Below are positions 43,814 through 52,910 of a stretch of 64,000 nt of DNA, piece after piece. The notes beneath the pieces were generated by a model, which had not been told where the DNA came from, did no database searches, and saw only the letters and a program-made list of their open reading frames with translations. The DNA lies in assembly GCA_035405785.1 (NCBI GenBank), contig DAONJS010000011.1, positions 1-64,000 of the forward strand, given 5' to 3'. Position numbers and translations under genes: made by a program. The stretch is from BPGX01 sp035405785. GTDB lineage: Bacteria; Bacteroidota; Bacteroidia; B-17B0; Aurantibacillaceae. Position 1 is the first letter of the stretch. Every line of letters starts with the position of its first letter.

Positions 43814-45025
43814 TTGAGAATTGTTTTTCTTTTAGCTCTGCGGTATTTGTTTTCAAAAAAATCAAAAAACATTATCAATCTAATCAGTTGGATTAGCGTG
43901 GGGGTTATTACTTTTACTACTGCTGCATTTGTGATTATTATTTCTGTGATGAATGGTTTTACTTCTGTTGTGAGCAACTTATATAACTCTGTAGAAGCAG
44001 ATTTAAAAATTGTTCCAGCAAAAGGAAAATACTTTAATGCAGATACTGTTATCCCAAAAATTGCAAGTTATTCTGATATAAAACAAATTTCTAAAAGTAT
44101 TTCCAATCAAGCACTTGTTAAATACAAACAAAAGCAAATGCTTATTACCATTCGTGGAGTAGATAGTAATTTTGTAAGCATCAGCAATGTCAATTCTGTT
44201 ATTCAAAATGGCAAATTCACATTAAAAGACAAATCTGGTTATTACGCGGTGATTGGGCTGGGTATTGCTAATCAATTAAATGTCAATATCTCCAATCAAT
44301 TTGTGCCATTAGTTTTTTATAGCCCCAAAAGAATTAAAAACACAGGGACTTCGACAGATATTATCAATGAAAAAGCATTATATGTATCTGGTATTTTTTC
44401 CATCAATGATGATTTTGATTACAAATATATTTTTACTGATTTGAAAATTGCTCAGGATTTATTGGATGCAGAAGGTTTGGTAAGTTCTATTGAAATTGCT
44501 GTCAAAGAAAACACCTCATTAAACAAAACTCAACAAGATTTACAAAATTTACTGGGAAATAATTTTATTATCAAAACAAGAGAACAACTCAATGAAGTGC
44601 TTTTCAAAACATTACAAACCGAAAAACTCTGGACGTTTTTGATATTAAGTTTTATTTTATTGATAGCAACTTTCAGTATTATCAGTGCCTTAACAATGCT
44701 CATTATTGAAAAACAAAAAGACATTCAGACATTATATGCACTTGGAGCTGATAAACAAATGCTACAAAGTGTTTTTATGGTAGAAGGATTTTTAATAACA
44801 TTTGGAGGGGCATTGGCAGGATTGCTATTAGGTATTTTTGTTTGTGAATTACAAATACATTTTCATTTGATTACTTTTAATGAAAATTCAATATTGCCAT
44901 ATTATCCGGTAGAAGTAGAGGCAAAAGATATTTTATCCGTGATATTCATTTTACTCATCATTGGATTTTTTGCGGCCATTTATCCAGTTCAACATTTTAC
45001 GAGAGATGTAAAGTGGAATCGTTGA
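43814..45025 (+). CDS. LolE/FtsX-type ABC transporter permease
   Basis: This 403-residue inner-membrane protein resembles the LolC/LolE lipoprotein-release permeases. It has an N-terminal transmembrane helix after FSKKSKNIINLISWISVG, a large periplasmic domain (about 50-265) and three C-terminal helices of the FtsX domain (about 270-385). The only good start is TTG at 43814, one base after the rbfA stop. The first ATG is at codon 45, inside the first helix. Translation would therefore rely on coupling to rbfA. The matching ATPase is not adjacent. Confidence 0.88.
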   Translation: MRIVFLLALRYLFSKKSKNIINLISWISVGVITFTTAAFVIIISVMNGFTSVVSNLYNSVEADLKIVPAKGKYFNADTVIPKIASYSDIKQISKSISNQALVKYKQKQMLITIRGVDSNFVSISNVNSVIQNGKFTLKDKSGYYAVIGLGIANQLNVNISNQFVPLVFYSPKRIKNTGTSTDIINEKALYVSGIFSINDDFDYKYIFTDLKIAQDLLDAEGLVSSIEIAVKENTSLNKTQQDLQNLLGNNFIIKTREQLNEVLFKTLQTEKLWTFLILSFILLIATFSIISALTMLIIEKQKDIQTLYALGADKQMLQSVFMVEGFLITFGGALAGLLLGIFVCELQIHFHLITFNENSILPYYPVEVEAKDILSVIFILLIIGFFAAIYPVQHFTRDVKWNR

Positions 45026-45046
45026 AAAAATTTTTTTCAAAAATTT

Positions 45047-45078
45047 TTTGTCAATAATCAAAACCTTCATTATATTTG
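45047..45078 (+). promoter_or_regulatory. Promoter of the tRNA-Asn gene
   Basis: TTTG (45047-45050) and TATATTTG (45071-45078) are 20 nt apart, ending 17 nt before the mature tRNA 5' end. Confidence 0.75.
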
Positions 45079-45095
45079 CCCCCCGAATTTAAAAT

Positions 45096-45169
45096 TCCTC
45101 AGTAGCTCAGCCGGTTAGAGCACATGACTGTTAATCATGGGGTCGCAGGTTCGAGCCCTGCCTGAGGAG
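45096..45169 (+). tRNA. tRNA-Asn (anticodon GTT)
   Basis: The acceptor stem TCCTCAG pairs with CTGAGGA, followed by discriminator G. The D-arm GCTCAGCCGGTTAGAGC, the anticodon arm CATGA-CTGTTAA-TCATG with GTT at 45130-45132, and the T-arm with GGTTCGAGCC are all intact. CCA is not encoded. A promoter precedes it and a terminator follows. Confidence 0.97.
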
Positions 45170-45190
45170 CTGGTTTATAACCTGTTTAAT

Positions 45191-45220
45191 AAAAAGCAAC
45201 CCATTAGTGGTTGCTTTTTT
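45191..45220 (+). terminator. Intrinsic terminator of tRNA-Asn
   Basis: An 11-bp stem (AAAAAGCAACC with GGTTGCTTTTT) with a 7-nt loop is followed by further T residues, 22 nt past the tRNA. Confidence 0.85.
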
Positions 45221-45282
45221 TATTTTATTGGAATTTTTCTAATAAGTGTTTAAGATAAGAAATCGTTTATTGTGCTTATCAA

Positions 45283-45326
45283 ATTGATGATAGTAACTTC
45301 ATTAAGTTATGAATGAGTTCATCAAT
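45283..45326 (+). promoter_or_regulatory. Nested hairpin upstream of lysS
   Basis: ATTGATGA (45283-45290) pairs with TCATCAAT (45319-45326) and encloses TAACTT-CATT-AAGTTA (45294-45309). It is about 100 nt before lysS and upstream of the likely lysS -7 box (CACCTTTG, 45381-45388), so it may be an operator-like or vestigial structure. No T-box features are present. Confidence 0.35.
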
Positions 45327-45424
45327 GCCAAACACCAATGAGTTCTAAAACTAAATTTTGTTCATAAGTAAAATTTTATGCACCTTTGCCTTTGATAAAT
45401 TTCTAAATAAAAATCATTTTCAAT

Positions 45425-46969
45425 ATGAGTGAAAGACACTTAAGCGAACAAGAAATCATTCGTCGTCAAAAATTACATCAACTTCATCAATTAGGCATCA
45501 ATCCGTATCCACCCGAATCTTTTCCCATTAATGTAACTGCACAAGATATTAAACAAAACTACGAAAGAGACAAACTCAACTATAAGGATGTATCTATTGC
45601 TGGACGAATAATGAGCATCCGCGATATGGGCAAAGCCGCATTTGCTGTAATACAGGATGCTACTGGTCGTATTCAACTTTATATCAAAAGAGATGATATT
45701 TGTCCTTCAGAAGATAAAACACTTTATGATGTTGTATGGAAAAAGTTAATTGATATAGGTGATATTATTGGTGTAAAAGGTTTTGTATTTACTACTAAAA
45801 CAGGAGAAATTAGCATTCATGTTACAGAACTTAAATTATTAACTAAATCTCTTCGTCCTTTACCTGTTGTAAAAGTGGATGAAAGTGGTAAAGCCCACGA
45901 TGCTGTGTCTGACCCAGAATTTAGATACCGACAAAGATATGTAGATTTAATTATCAATCCACATGTAAAAGATATTTTTATCAAAAGAACAAAAATTGTT
46001 CAATCTATTCGTGAGTTTTTTAATAACAAAGGTTATCTTGAAGTAGAAACGCCCATTTTACAGCCCATTCCAGGCGGTGCTACCGCAAGGCCTTTTGTTA
46101 CTCATCACAATGCACTGGATATTCCGCTTTATTTAAGAATTGCCAACGAACTTTATTTGAAAAGATTGATAGTTGGTGGCTTTGATGGTGTATATGAATT
46201 TGCAAAAAATTTTCGTAATGAAGGAATAGACAGAACCCACAATCCAGAATTTACAGGACTTGAATTATATGTGGCATACAAAGATTATATCTGGATGATG
46301 GAATTTACAGAAACAATGATTGAAAAAGTAGTTACAGATTTGTATGATAAAACAGAATTAGAAGTTGAAGGAAAAATGATTGATTTCAAAGCACCGTTTA
46401 AAAGAATAACTATTGTAGATGCTATCAAAGAAAAAACGAATGTGGATATTTCTAATTTAAGCGAAGATGAATTGAGAGGTTTATGCAAAAAATATCATAT
46501 TGAAGTAGATGATACAATGGGCAAAGGAAAACTAATTGATGAGTTGTTTTCAAACTTATGTGAAAAAGATTTGATTCAACCTACTTTTGTAATGGACTAT
46601 CCTGTTGAAACATCACCGCTTACTAAAAAACATCGCAGTAAACCAGGATTTGTAGAAAGATTTGAGTTATACATCAATGGACAAGAAATTGCCAATGCCT
46701 ACACAGAATTAAACGACCCTATTGACCAATATCAACGATTTGAAGAGCAAGTAAAACTCAAACAAAAAGGAGATGATGAAGCAATGTATATGGATTATGA
46801 TTTTATCCGTGCATTAGAATATGGTATGCCTCCAACAGCAGGACTTGGTATAGGCATTGACCGACTCACTATGTTATTAACCAATCAGCATTCTATTCAG
46901 GAAGTCATTTTATTTCCACAAATGCGTCCAGAAAAAATTGTTGACACAGAAAAAGAAAAAACATTATGA
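45425..46969 (+). CDS. lysS: Lysyl-tRNA synthetase, class II
   Basis: The enzyme charges tRNA-Lys in the cytoplasm. The protein has 514 residues. It has an N-terminal OB-fold anticodon-binding domain (about 55-150, SIAGRIMSIRDMGKAAFAVI) and a class II catalytic core. Motif 2 is FRNEGIDRTHNPEFTGLEL and motif 3 is GLGIGIDRLTMLL. The extra helical segment around DISNLSEDELRGLCKKYHIEVDD is common in Bacteroidota LysRS. A degenerate -7 box (CACCTTTG) lies about 37 nt upstream. Confidence 0.97.
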   Translation: MSERHLSEQEIIRRQKLHQLHQLGINPYPPESFPINVTAQDIKQNYERDKLNYKDVSIAGRIMSIRDMGKAAFAVIQDATGRIQLYIKRDDICPSEDKTLYDVVWKKLIDIGDIIGVKGFVFTTKTGEISIHVTELKLLTKSLRPLPVVKVDESGKAHDAVSDPEFRYRQRYVDLIINPHVKDIFIKRTKIVQSIREFFNNKGYLEVETPILQPIPGGATARPFVTHHNALDIPLYLRIANELYLKRLIVGGFDGVYEFAKNFRNEGIDRTHNPEFTGLELYVAYKDYIWMMEFTETMIEKVVTDLYDKTELEVEGKMIDFKAPFKRITIVDAIKEKTNVDISNLSEDELRGLCKKYHIEVDDTMGKGKLIDELFSNLCEKDLIQPTFVMDYPVETSPLTKKHRSKPGFVERFELYINGQEIANAYTELNDPIDQYQRFEEQVKLKQKGDDEAMYMDYDFIRALEYGMPPTAGLGIGIDRLTMLLTNQHSIQEVILFPQMRPEKIVDTEKEKTL

Positions 46970-46985
46970 TTTAAAAACAAATTCA

Positions 46986-47540
46986 ATGAATAAATTTAAA
47001 CTTATCATTTTAATTCCATTTACTATTGCAAGTAGTGTGCTGTTTCAAAGTTGCGATAGTGCATCTAAACCAAAAGAAGATGCAGAAGTTTCTAAGAGAA
47101 TTTTTCCGCAGTATTCTGAATACACAGAAAAAATCATCAAAACCGATAGTTCTATTATTCGTGGTTTGAATCTGAATGTTTCTGCCGAAATCATTAAAAA
47201 AGCAGAAAACACTACTCCTTCAGTAGAAAAGAAAGACACATTAGAATTTAATTACAAACTGGATAGTATTGTTTCATACAATATCAAATACAGTTTGCAT
47301 AATGATAGTTTAGAAGAAATAAATATATGGATATATACATCTAATCCAGATTTATCATCACAAATATTCAGTGAATTAAAAGAATACTATCAAAAGAAAT
47401 TGCCAAATCCAATAGAAGACAAAGGTTATGTAGTATATAATTGTGTGCAGGGAGAAAGAAGGCCGTTTGTTGTATCTATCTCAGATTTTTCAACACCTAC
47501 AAAAGGTCAGATAAATTTAATTATTTATAAGGATAAGTAA
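46986..47540 (+). CDS. Lipoprotein of unknown function
   Basis: This protein has 184 residues from the ATG at 46986, chosen because it puts the signal peptide (MNKFKLIILIPFTIASSVLF) at the N-terminus with the lipobox at FQSC. An upstream in-frame ATG at 46938 lies inside lysS and would bury the signal. The mature part is about 160 residues with a charged helix and several short strands. I recognise no family. It begins 16 nt after lysS and may be cotranscribed. Confidence 0.7.
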   Translation: MNKFKLIILIPFTIASSVLFQSCDSASKPKEDAEVSKRIFPQYSEYTEKIIKTDSSIIRGLNLNVSAEIIKKAENTTPSVEKKDTLEFNYKLDSIVSYNIKYSLHNDSLEEINIWIYTSNPDLSSQIFSELKEYYQKKLPNPIEDKGYVVYNCVQGERRPFVVSISDFSTPTKGQINLIIYKDK

Positions 47541-47603
47541 ATTCTTATTCATAAAAAATTAAAAATAAATTTTTTCATTCTGTATATTCCTTAATAAAAT
47601 TTG

Positions 47604-47611
47604 TATTTTTG
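47604..47611 (+). promoter_or_regulatory. -7 box of the DUF4412-like gene
   Basis: TATTTTTG matches TAnnTTTG and ends 11 nt before the ATG at 47623. The GTG overlapping its last base is in frame but is not a plausible start. Confidence 0.5.
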
Positions 47612-47622
47612 TGGAAAAATTT

Positions 47623-48273
47623 ATGATGATGAGTAAATGGTATTTAGTTTTATTATCATTAACCATAACTTTTGTAAGCCAATCACAAAAGCCATTTGAA
47701 GGCACTATAGAATTTTTATACTTAAAAAATGATACCACAAAAAATGTCTATTCTGTAAAAGATAATCTTGTTCGTTTAGATCAGTATTCTAAAAAAAATG
47801 ATGGAAGTATCGAGGGTAGTTTTTTATTTAATTTATCTACAAAAGAAATAAAAATATTAAGCCCTCGCAGAAAGTTATGGAGTATTCATAAAAGTAGCGT
47901 GCCTCCTACTATCAGCGGCAAATGTGAAGTCATTAAAACTAATAACACCAAAAATATTTTAGGTTTTAAATGCGCTGAGTATATTGTAAAAAACATTAAG
48001 GAAGACACAGAAATTTCTTACTGGATAACAATGGAAAATTATAATTTTTTTGTTCCTTTGTTACAATTGTGGAACAGAAAAGACAAACAATCTGTTTACT
48101 TTAATCAAATTAATTCTTTACCTGCTGGAGCAATGCCGCTCTTGTCTGTTGAAAAACAAATGAGTACAGGAAAAATTATTTCTAAATTAGAAACTACAAA
48201 AGTTACACCTAAAAAATTATCTTCTGAAATATTTGAAGTACCAAAAGATTTCAAAAAATTTGAAGGAGAATAA
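47623..48273 (+). CDS. DUF4412-like secreted protein
   Basis: The product has 216 residues from the first ATG of three consecutive ones, with a signal peptide ending FVSQSQ. The mature part follows the DUF4412 pattern: PFEGTIEFLY, then a KDNLVRLD strand, LGFKCAEYIVKN and YWITMENYNFFVPLLQL, ending in SSEIFEVPKDFKKFE. Such proteins are periplasmic or outer-membrane-associated and may adopt a lipid-carrier-like fold; no activity is known. The small CxxC protein follows after 11 nt, so they are probably cotranscribed. Confidence 0.78.
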   Translation: MMMSKWYLVLLSLTITFVSQSQKPFEGTIEFLYLKNDTTKNVYSVKDNLVRLDQYSKKNDGSIEGSFLFNLSTKEIKILSPRRKLWSIHKSSVPPTISGKCEVIKTNNTKNILGFKCAEYIVKNIKEDTEISYWITMENYNFFVPLLQLWNRKDKQSVYFNQINSLPAGAMPLLSVEKQMSTGKIISKLETTKVTPKKLSSEIFEVPKDFKKFEGE

Positions 48274-48284
48274 AATTTAATTTT

Positions 48285-48524
48285 ATGAAGAAGATGTTTT
48301 TTAGTGTTTTGTTTTTTTTATTGTTTGTTTATCAAACATTTTCTCAGTGTGCTATGTGTAAAGCCGCGGCTGAAAGTGATTTGCAAAACAATCCAAATTC
48401 CGTAACAAAAGGAATCAATGATGGTATTTTATTTTTAATGGTTATTCCGTATATCTTAATTGCTTTTTATTTTCGCAAAGAAATTATTCAGTTCATCAAA
48501 GGAAAAAAGAAAGAAGAGATTTAA
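48285..48524 (+). CDS. Small membrane protein with an N-terminal CxxC after the signal sequence
   Basis: The protein has 79 residues. The signal sequence (MKKMFFSVLFFLLFVYQTFS) is followed immediately by QCAMCKAAAES, which places a Cys-x-x-Cys pair at the new N-terminus on the outer face of the membrane. One transmembrane helix (about 48-64, ILFLMVIPYILIAFYF) and a basic cytoplasmic tail complete it. Proteins with this CAMCK layout recur in Bacteroidota with no assigned role. Redox or metal binding is a reasonable guess. Confidence 0.75.
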   Translation: MKKMFFSVLFFLLFVYQTFSQCAMCKAAAESDLQNNPNSVTKGINDGILFLMVIPYILIAFYFRKEIIQFIKGKKKEEI

Positions 48525-48607
48525 GGTTTTAATTCTCTCAAAAAAAGATTGTTTTATTTTTCATGCTCATGTTAAATTTTTCTCATTTTTTTGACATATC
48601 AATTTTG

Positions 48608-48654
48608 TCGTGTTAAGAAAATGGAATTTGGATAACACGAGATAATTTAATCTC
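48608..48654. repeat. Two tandem hairpins in the gap before the aminotransferase gene
   Basis: TCGTGTTA (48608-48615) pairs with TAACACGA (48633-48640), and GAGAT (48639-48643) with ATCTC (48650-48654). The rest of the 233-nt gap is AT-rich with nothing I recognise. The hairpins could be regulatory for the downstream glycan genes. Confidence 0.35.
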
Positions 48655-48757
48655 ACACACATTTTATATCATAATCTCTCACCAATAAATACAACTATTC
48701 AAATCACATCATTTGCTCAATTATTTCTTTTAATTTACCTTCACGGCAAAATTTTAT

Positions 48758-49963
48758 ATGATTCCTTTTTCACCTCCTCGTATTGATGATAAAATTTGTA
48801 ATGCTGTTGTTGAAACTTTGAAATCTGGGTGGATTACTACTGGTCCTAAAACCAAACTCTTTGAGCAAAAAATATCTGCTTACTGCAATGTTCCAAATAC
48901 TCTATGTCTGAATTCTGCAACAGCAGGATTAGAAATAATGCTTCGCTGGTTTGGCATTTCTGAAAATGACGAAGTGATAATTCCTGCATATACTTACAGT
49001 GCCACTGCTAATGTAGTTATTCATTGTGGTGCAAAACCTGTTATGGTTGATGTTAATCCAGACGACTTTAATATCTCCATCAAAGAAATTGAAAAAGCCA
49101 TTACTCCAAATACAAAAGTGATTATTCCTGTTGATTTTGCGGGCTTTCCAGCCGATTATGATGAAATTATGAATCTTGTTAATGCTTATAAACATTTGTT
49201 TCAACCTAAAAATGAAAAGCAAGAACAATTAGGCAGAATAATGGTTTTATCAGATGCGGCACATTCTTTTGGGGCTTTTTACAAAGGCAAAAAAACTGGT
49301 TCTTTGTGTGATGCCACTGTGTTTTCTTTTCATGCTGTGAAAAACTTAACTACCGCAGAAGGCGGTGCTATTGCTCTTAACTTACCTTCTCCTTTTGACA
49401 ATCAAAAAATTTATCAATATCTGTGTGTGAATACACTTCATGGTCAAAACAAAGATGCACTTGCTAAAACTCAAAAAGGCAATTGGAAATACGACATTAT
49501 TGAAGCAGGATATAAATACAACATGACGGATATTCTTGCAAGCATTGGACTTGTTGAATTAGAAAGATATGATAATGATACATTGATTAAGCGAAAAAAA
49601 ATTTTTGATTTTTATTCAGAAGAATTAAGAAAGTTACCAAATGTGCAGTTGCCTGTTTATGAAACATCTACAAAAAAATCTTCTTATCATGTGTATGCAT
49701 TGAGAATAAAAGGCATTAATGAACAGAAAAGAGATGCTATTATTCAGGAGATATTTAATCAGGATGTTTCTGTAAATGTTCATTTTATACCATTACCGAT
49801 GATGAGTTTTTATAAATCTCTTGGATATGATATTAAAAATTATCCTGTAGCGTATGATAATTATGCTCGTGAAATATCATTACCTGTTTTTTATGATTTA
49901 AATGATGAACAAATGAAAATGGTTGTAGATGTCGTAAAATCTGCCATTCAAAAGCATGCTTAA
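48758..49963 (+). CDS. DegT/DnrJ/EryC1/StrS-family PLP aminotransferase
   Basis: This 401-residue enzyme belongs to the sugar aminotransferase family that adds an amino group to UDP- or dTDP-keto-sugars. The N-terminal PFSPPRIDDKICNAVVETLKSGWITTGPKT is typical. The PLP lysine is Lys195 in SFHAVKNLTTAEGGAI, and DAAHSFGAFYKGKK precedes it. The C-terminal FIPLPMMSFYKSLGY segment is standard. It is followed 9 nt later by a sugar transferase gene, so both probably serve one surface-glycan pathway. The exact sugar is unknown. Confidence 0.93.
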   Translation: MIPFSPPRIDDKICNAVVETLKSGWITTGPKTKLFEQKISAYCNVPNTLCLNSATAGLEIMLRWFGISENDEVIIPAYTYSATANVVIHCGAKPVMVDVNPDDFNISIKEIEKAITPNTKVIIPVDFAGFPADYDEIMNLVNAYKHLFQPKNEKQEQLGRIMVLSDAAHSFGAFYKGKKTGSLCDATVFSFHAVKNLTTAEGGAIALNLPSPFDNQKIYQYLCVNTLHGQNKDALAKTQKGNWKYDIIEAGYKYNMTDILASIGLVELERYDNDTLIKRKKIFDFYSEELRKLPNVQLPVYETSTKKSSYHVYALRIKGINEQKRDAIIQEIFNQDVSVNVHFIPLPMMSFYKSLGYDIKNYPVAYDNYAREISLPVFYDLNDEQMKMVVDVVKSAIQKHA

Positions 49964-49972
49964 TTTTGCAAG

Positions 49973-50566
49973 ATGAAAAGGTTATTTGATATTGTGTTTT
50001 CTCTTTTAGTTTTAATTGTTCTATTACCAGTATTTATCATAATTTCATTATTGATTATTATTGATGATGGATTTCCTGTTTTTTATTTTCAAGAAAGAAT
50101 TGGGAAAAATTTTAAACCATTTCGCTTAATCAAATTTCGCACAATGTATAAAGATGCTGATAAAAAAGGCCTTCTTACCACAAGTTCAAAAGATTCAAGG
50201 ATTACAAAAGTTGGTTATTATTTAAGAAAATACAAATTGGATGAGTTGCCACAATTTATCAATGTATTAAAAGGTGATATGAGTGTAGTAGGCCCACGGC
50301 CAGAAGTAAGAAAGTATGTGGAATTATACAATGATGATCAAAAAAAAGTTTTATCAGTAAAACCAGGCATTACAGATGAAGCATCATTAAAATATATTGA
50401 TGAAAGCGATATCCTTGCAAAATCTGATGATCCAGAAAAAACTTATATTGAACAAATTATGCCAGAAAAATTATCCATCAATTTGCATTATATAAAACAT
50501 CAAAATTTTATTTACGACTTAAAGATAATTTTTCAAACATTCACTAAATCCCTTTTCAGGCAATAA
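49973..50566 (+). CDS. Undecaprenyl-phosphate sugar-1-phosphate transferase (initiating glycosyltransferase)
   Basis: The protein has 197 residues, the short PglC-type size. It has an N-terminal membrane helix or hairpin (about 4-28) and a catalytic domain with the family blocks FRLIKFRTMYKDADKKG, LRKYKLDELPQFINVLKGDMSVVGPRPEVRKYV and KPGITDEASLKY. It transfers a sugar-1-phosphate to undecaprenyl phosphate at the inner membrane to start glycan assembly. With the adjacent aminotransferase it suggests an amino-sugar first residue. No flippase or polymerase gene is nearby. Confidence 0.93.
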   Translation: MKRLFDIVFSLLVLIVLLPVFIIISLLIIIDDGFPVFYFQERIGKNFKPFRLIKFRTMYKDADKKGLLTTSSKDSRITKVGYYLRKYKLDELPQFINVLKGDMSVVGPRPEVRKYVELYNDDQKKVLSVKPGITDEASLKYIDESDILAKSDDPEKTYIEQIMPEKLSINLHYIKHQNFIYDLKIIFQTFTKSLFRQ

Positions 50567-50601
50567 TTAAAGAAAATTTTCGTTGATGATATTTAATAAA
50601 T

Positions 50602-52089
50602 ATGACACTTTTTACTAAAATAAAAAACACAATAATTCCTTTTTTATTTGCAGGATTTGTGATGTATGTTATTCTCTCTCTTTCATCTTGTAAAAAAGAT
50701 AAATTAAACACATCTTCTTCTGCAAAATTAAAATTCAGTGCTGACACGGTTTTGTTTGATACAGTTTTTGCTACTGCTGGTTCTGCTACAAAAAACATTA
50801 GAGTCATCAATCCTTACAAAGAAAGAATAAAAATTTCTAAAATTTATTTTCAAAGTGGAAGTTCTTCGCAATTTATATTAAATGTAGATGGATCATCAGG
50901 AAAATCTTTTTCTAACATTGAAATTGATCCAGATGATAGTTTGTATATTTTTATTCAGGTAAATGTAAATCCCTTGTCTTCTAATAGTCCATTGATTATT
51001 CAAGATGCTATCATTTTTGAAGTAAATGGAAATACTCAAAAAGTGTATTTGGAAGCGTGGGGACAAAATGCCTATTATCACAAACCTACAAGTGCGATTT
51101 ACTTTTCAGGTGGAGGTTATCTTGCATATTCTACTATATCATCTATAAATAATGCTACTGTAACATGGACAAATGATAAGCCTCATGTTATTTATGGTTG
51201 GTTAGTAGTAGATTCATCACAAACATTGATAATGCAATCAGGCACAAGAGTTTATTTTTATCAAAATGCAGGATTGTGGGTATATAGATATGGAACTTTG
51301 AAAGTGCAAGGTGTATATGGCAATGAAGTGGTTTTTCAAGGATTCAGAAGAGAACCCGATTTTGTTGATTTACCTGGACAGTGGGATAGAATATGGATAA
51401 ACGAAGGGAGCAAAGAAAATGAAATCAATTATGCTATTATCAAAAATGGATTTATAGGTATTCAGGCAGAAGTCATTAATTCTGTGTATAATGCCGATCC
51501 AAGAAGATTAAAATTAACCAATACAAGAATATTTAATATGAGTAAGTGGGGATTGTATAGTTTAGGTTACAACATTTATGCAGGTAATAATATTATTGGC
51601 AATTGTGGCGAATATAATTTGGTAATTGCTCTTGGAGGAAATTATAATTTTATTCACAATACATTTGCTAACTATTGGACAAATTCTGCCAGAAATAAAG
51701 AATGTGTTTATATCAATAACTATGCAGGAAGTTTTGTTTTTCCATTAGATACTTGTTATTTTGGAAATTGCATTATAGATGGTAATTTAAGCAATGAACT
51801 CAACCTTGATTTAAATACTACAAACTCTACTTATCCACCAAATCATCAATTTAATTTTTGTCTGATAAAGACAAACATCAATACTTCAAATTCACATTTT
51901 ACAAATTGTATTATTAATCAAAATCCTAAATTTATAAGTCCTTATTCAAATAATTTTGATTTACAAACTGGATCTGCCGCAATTAACGCAGCAAATAATG
52001 CAGATGCCATAAAATTTCCATTTGATATAAATAATTATAGTCGTTTTGCAGATATTTCGCCAGATATTGGAGCAATAGAAAAACAATAA
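50602..52089 (+). CDS. Lipoprotein with a predicted right-handed beta-helix
   Basis: The 495-residue protein has a signal peptide with lipobox SSC near residue 30 followed by Lys-Lys-Asp. The first third (about 40-150) reads as an Ig-like domain (DTVFATAGSATKNIRVINP, DPDDSLYIFIQVNV). From about 200 on there are short repeats rich in Asn, Gly and Ile, such as YNIYAGNNIIGNCGEYNLVI and YNFIHNTFANYW, typical of parallel beta-helices. It ends with ISPDIGAIE, seen at the end of related surface proteins. It is 2 nt from the DUF6089 gene, so it belongs to an envelope operon. Confidence 0.82.
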   Translation: MTLFTKIKNTIIPFLFAGFVMYVILSLSSCKKDKLNTSSSAKLKFSADTVLFDTVFATAGSATKNIRVINPYKERIKISKIYFQSGSSSQFILNVDGSSGKSFSNIEIDPDDSLYIFIQVNVNPLSSNSPLIIQDAIIFEVNGNTQKVYLEAWGQNAYYHKPTSAIYFSGGGYLAYSTISSINNATVTWTNDKPHVIYGWLVVDSSQTLIMQSGTRVYFYQNAGLWVYRYGTLKVQGVYGNEVVFQGFRREPDFVDLPGQWDRIWINEGSKENEINYAIIKNGFIGIQAEVINSVYNADPRRLKLTNTRIFNMSKWGLYSLGYNIYAGNNIIGNCGEYNLVIALGGNYNFIHNTFANYWTNSARNKECVYINNYAGSFVFPLDTCYFGNCIIDGNLSNELNLDLNTTNSTYPPNHQFNFCLIKTNINTSNSHFTNCIINQNPKFISPYSNNFDLQTGSAAINAANNADAIKFPFDINNYSRFADISPDIGAIEKQ

Positions 52090-52091
52090 AA

Positions 52092-52910
52092 ATGAAAAGG
52101 TCTTTAATAATAATTTTGACTTTGTTTGTAGTTTCTTCTGTGTTTGCACAAGGGAAAAAAAGAGCATTTCATCAACATGAAATTGGTTTATTTATTGGAG
52201 GATCTTATTATTTAGGAGATTTAAATCCACGACAACATTTTTATATGACAAAGCCCGCATTTGGGGGATTTTACAGATATGCTTGGGATTATAGAGGAGC
52301 ATTGAGAATTGGTGCCAACTATGGTCAAATAGAGGGGGATGATGCTCAAAGCGATAACAAAGATCAGATTGAAAGAAATTTAAACTTTAAATCAAATATC
52401 ATAGAATTTCACGCACTTACAGAATTTAATTTTTACGATTACAGAATTGGTAATGACAAACACTTTTTCACATTATATTTGTTTGCAGGATTAGCAGGGT
52501 TTCATTTTAATCCATTAGGTAGAATAGGAGAAGGAGCGTGGGTTGATTTAAGACCTTTGAAAACAGAGGGGCAATCAAAACCTTACAAATTGTGGCAAAT
52601 TTCTATTCCATTTGGAATTGGCATCAAAATAAATGTCGCAAAAAATATAGGATTAGGTATTGAATGGGGACCAAGAAAAACCTTTACTGATTATTTAGAT
52701 GATGTAAGTGATAAATACCCAGACATTACAAAAAACCCGCCAAATGGTCAATTGGGACTACTAATGAGCAATCGCACTAAATATCCGTGGAGTAAAATCA
52801 CTGGTTATTCTCGCGGAAATCCTTATACAAAAGATTGGTATTTTTTCACAGGTTTAACCATTAACATTAAATTAGTTTCTAAACAGCCATGCTACGCAAC
52901 TGGAATGTAA
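52092..52910 (+). CDS. DUF6089 family outer-membrane barrel protein
   Basis: This 272-residue protein has a signal peptide ending SSVFAQ. The mature part begins HQHEIGLFIGGSYYLGDLNPRQHFY and includes FGGFYRYAWDYRGALRIGANYGQIEGDDA, both typical of DUF6089 barrels. LGIEWGPRKTFTDYLDDVS is close to the C-terminal motif of the family. These proteins are Bacteroidota-specific and sit in the outer membrane, with no known activity. The gene lies 2 nt after the lipoprotein gene and overlaps the next one by 22 nt. Confidence 0.88.
   Translation: MKRSLIIILTLFVVSSVFAQGKKRAFHQHEIGLFIGGSYYLGDLNPRQHFYMTKPAFGGFYRYAWDYRGALRIGANYGQIEGDDAQSDNKDQIERNLNFKSNIIEFHALTEFNFYDYRIGNDKHFFTLYLFAGLAGFHFNPLGRIGEGAWVDLRPLKTEGQSKPYKLWQISIPFGIGIKINVAKNIGLGIEWGPRKTFTDYLDDVSDKYPDITKNPPNGQLGLLMSNRTKYPWSKITGYSRGNPYTKDWYFFTGLTINIKLVSKQPCYATGM

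Noticed and set aside
45220..45424. T-box or other riboswitch before lysS
   Set aside because: There is no T-box sequence, specifier loop or antiterminator, and T-boxes are not expected in this phylum.
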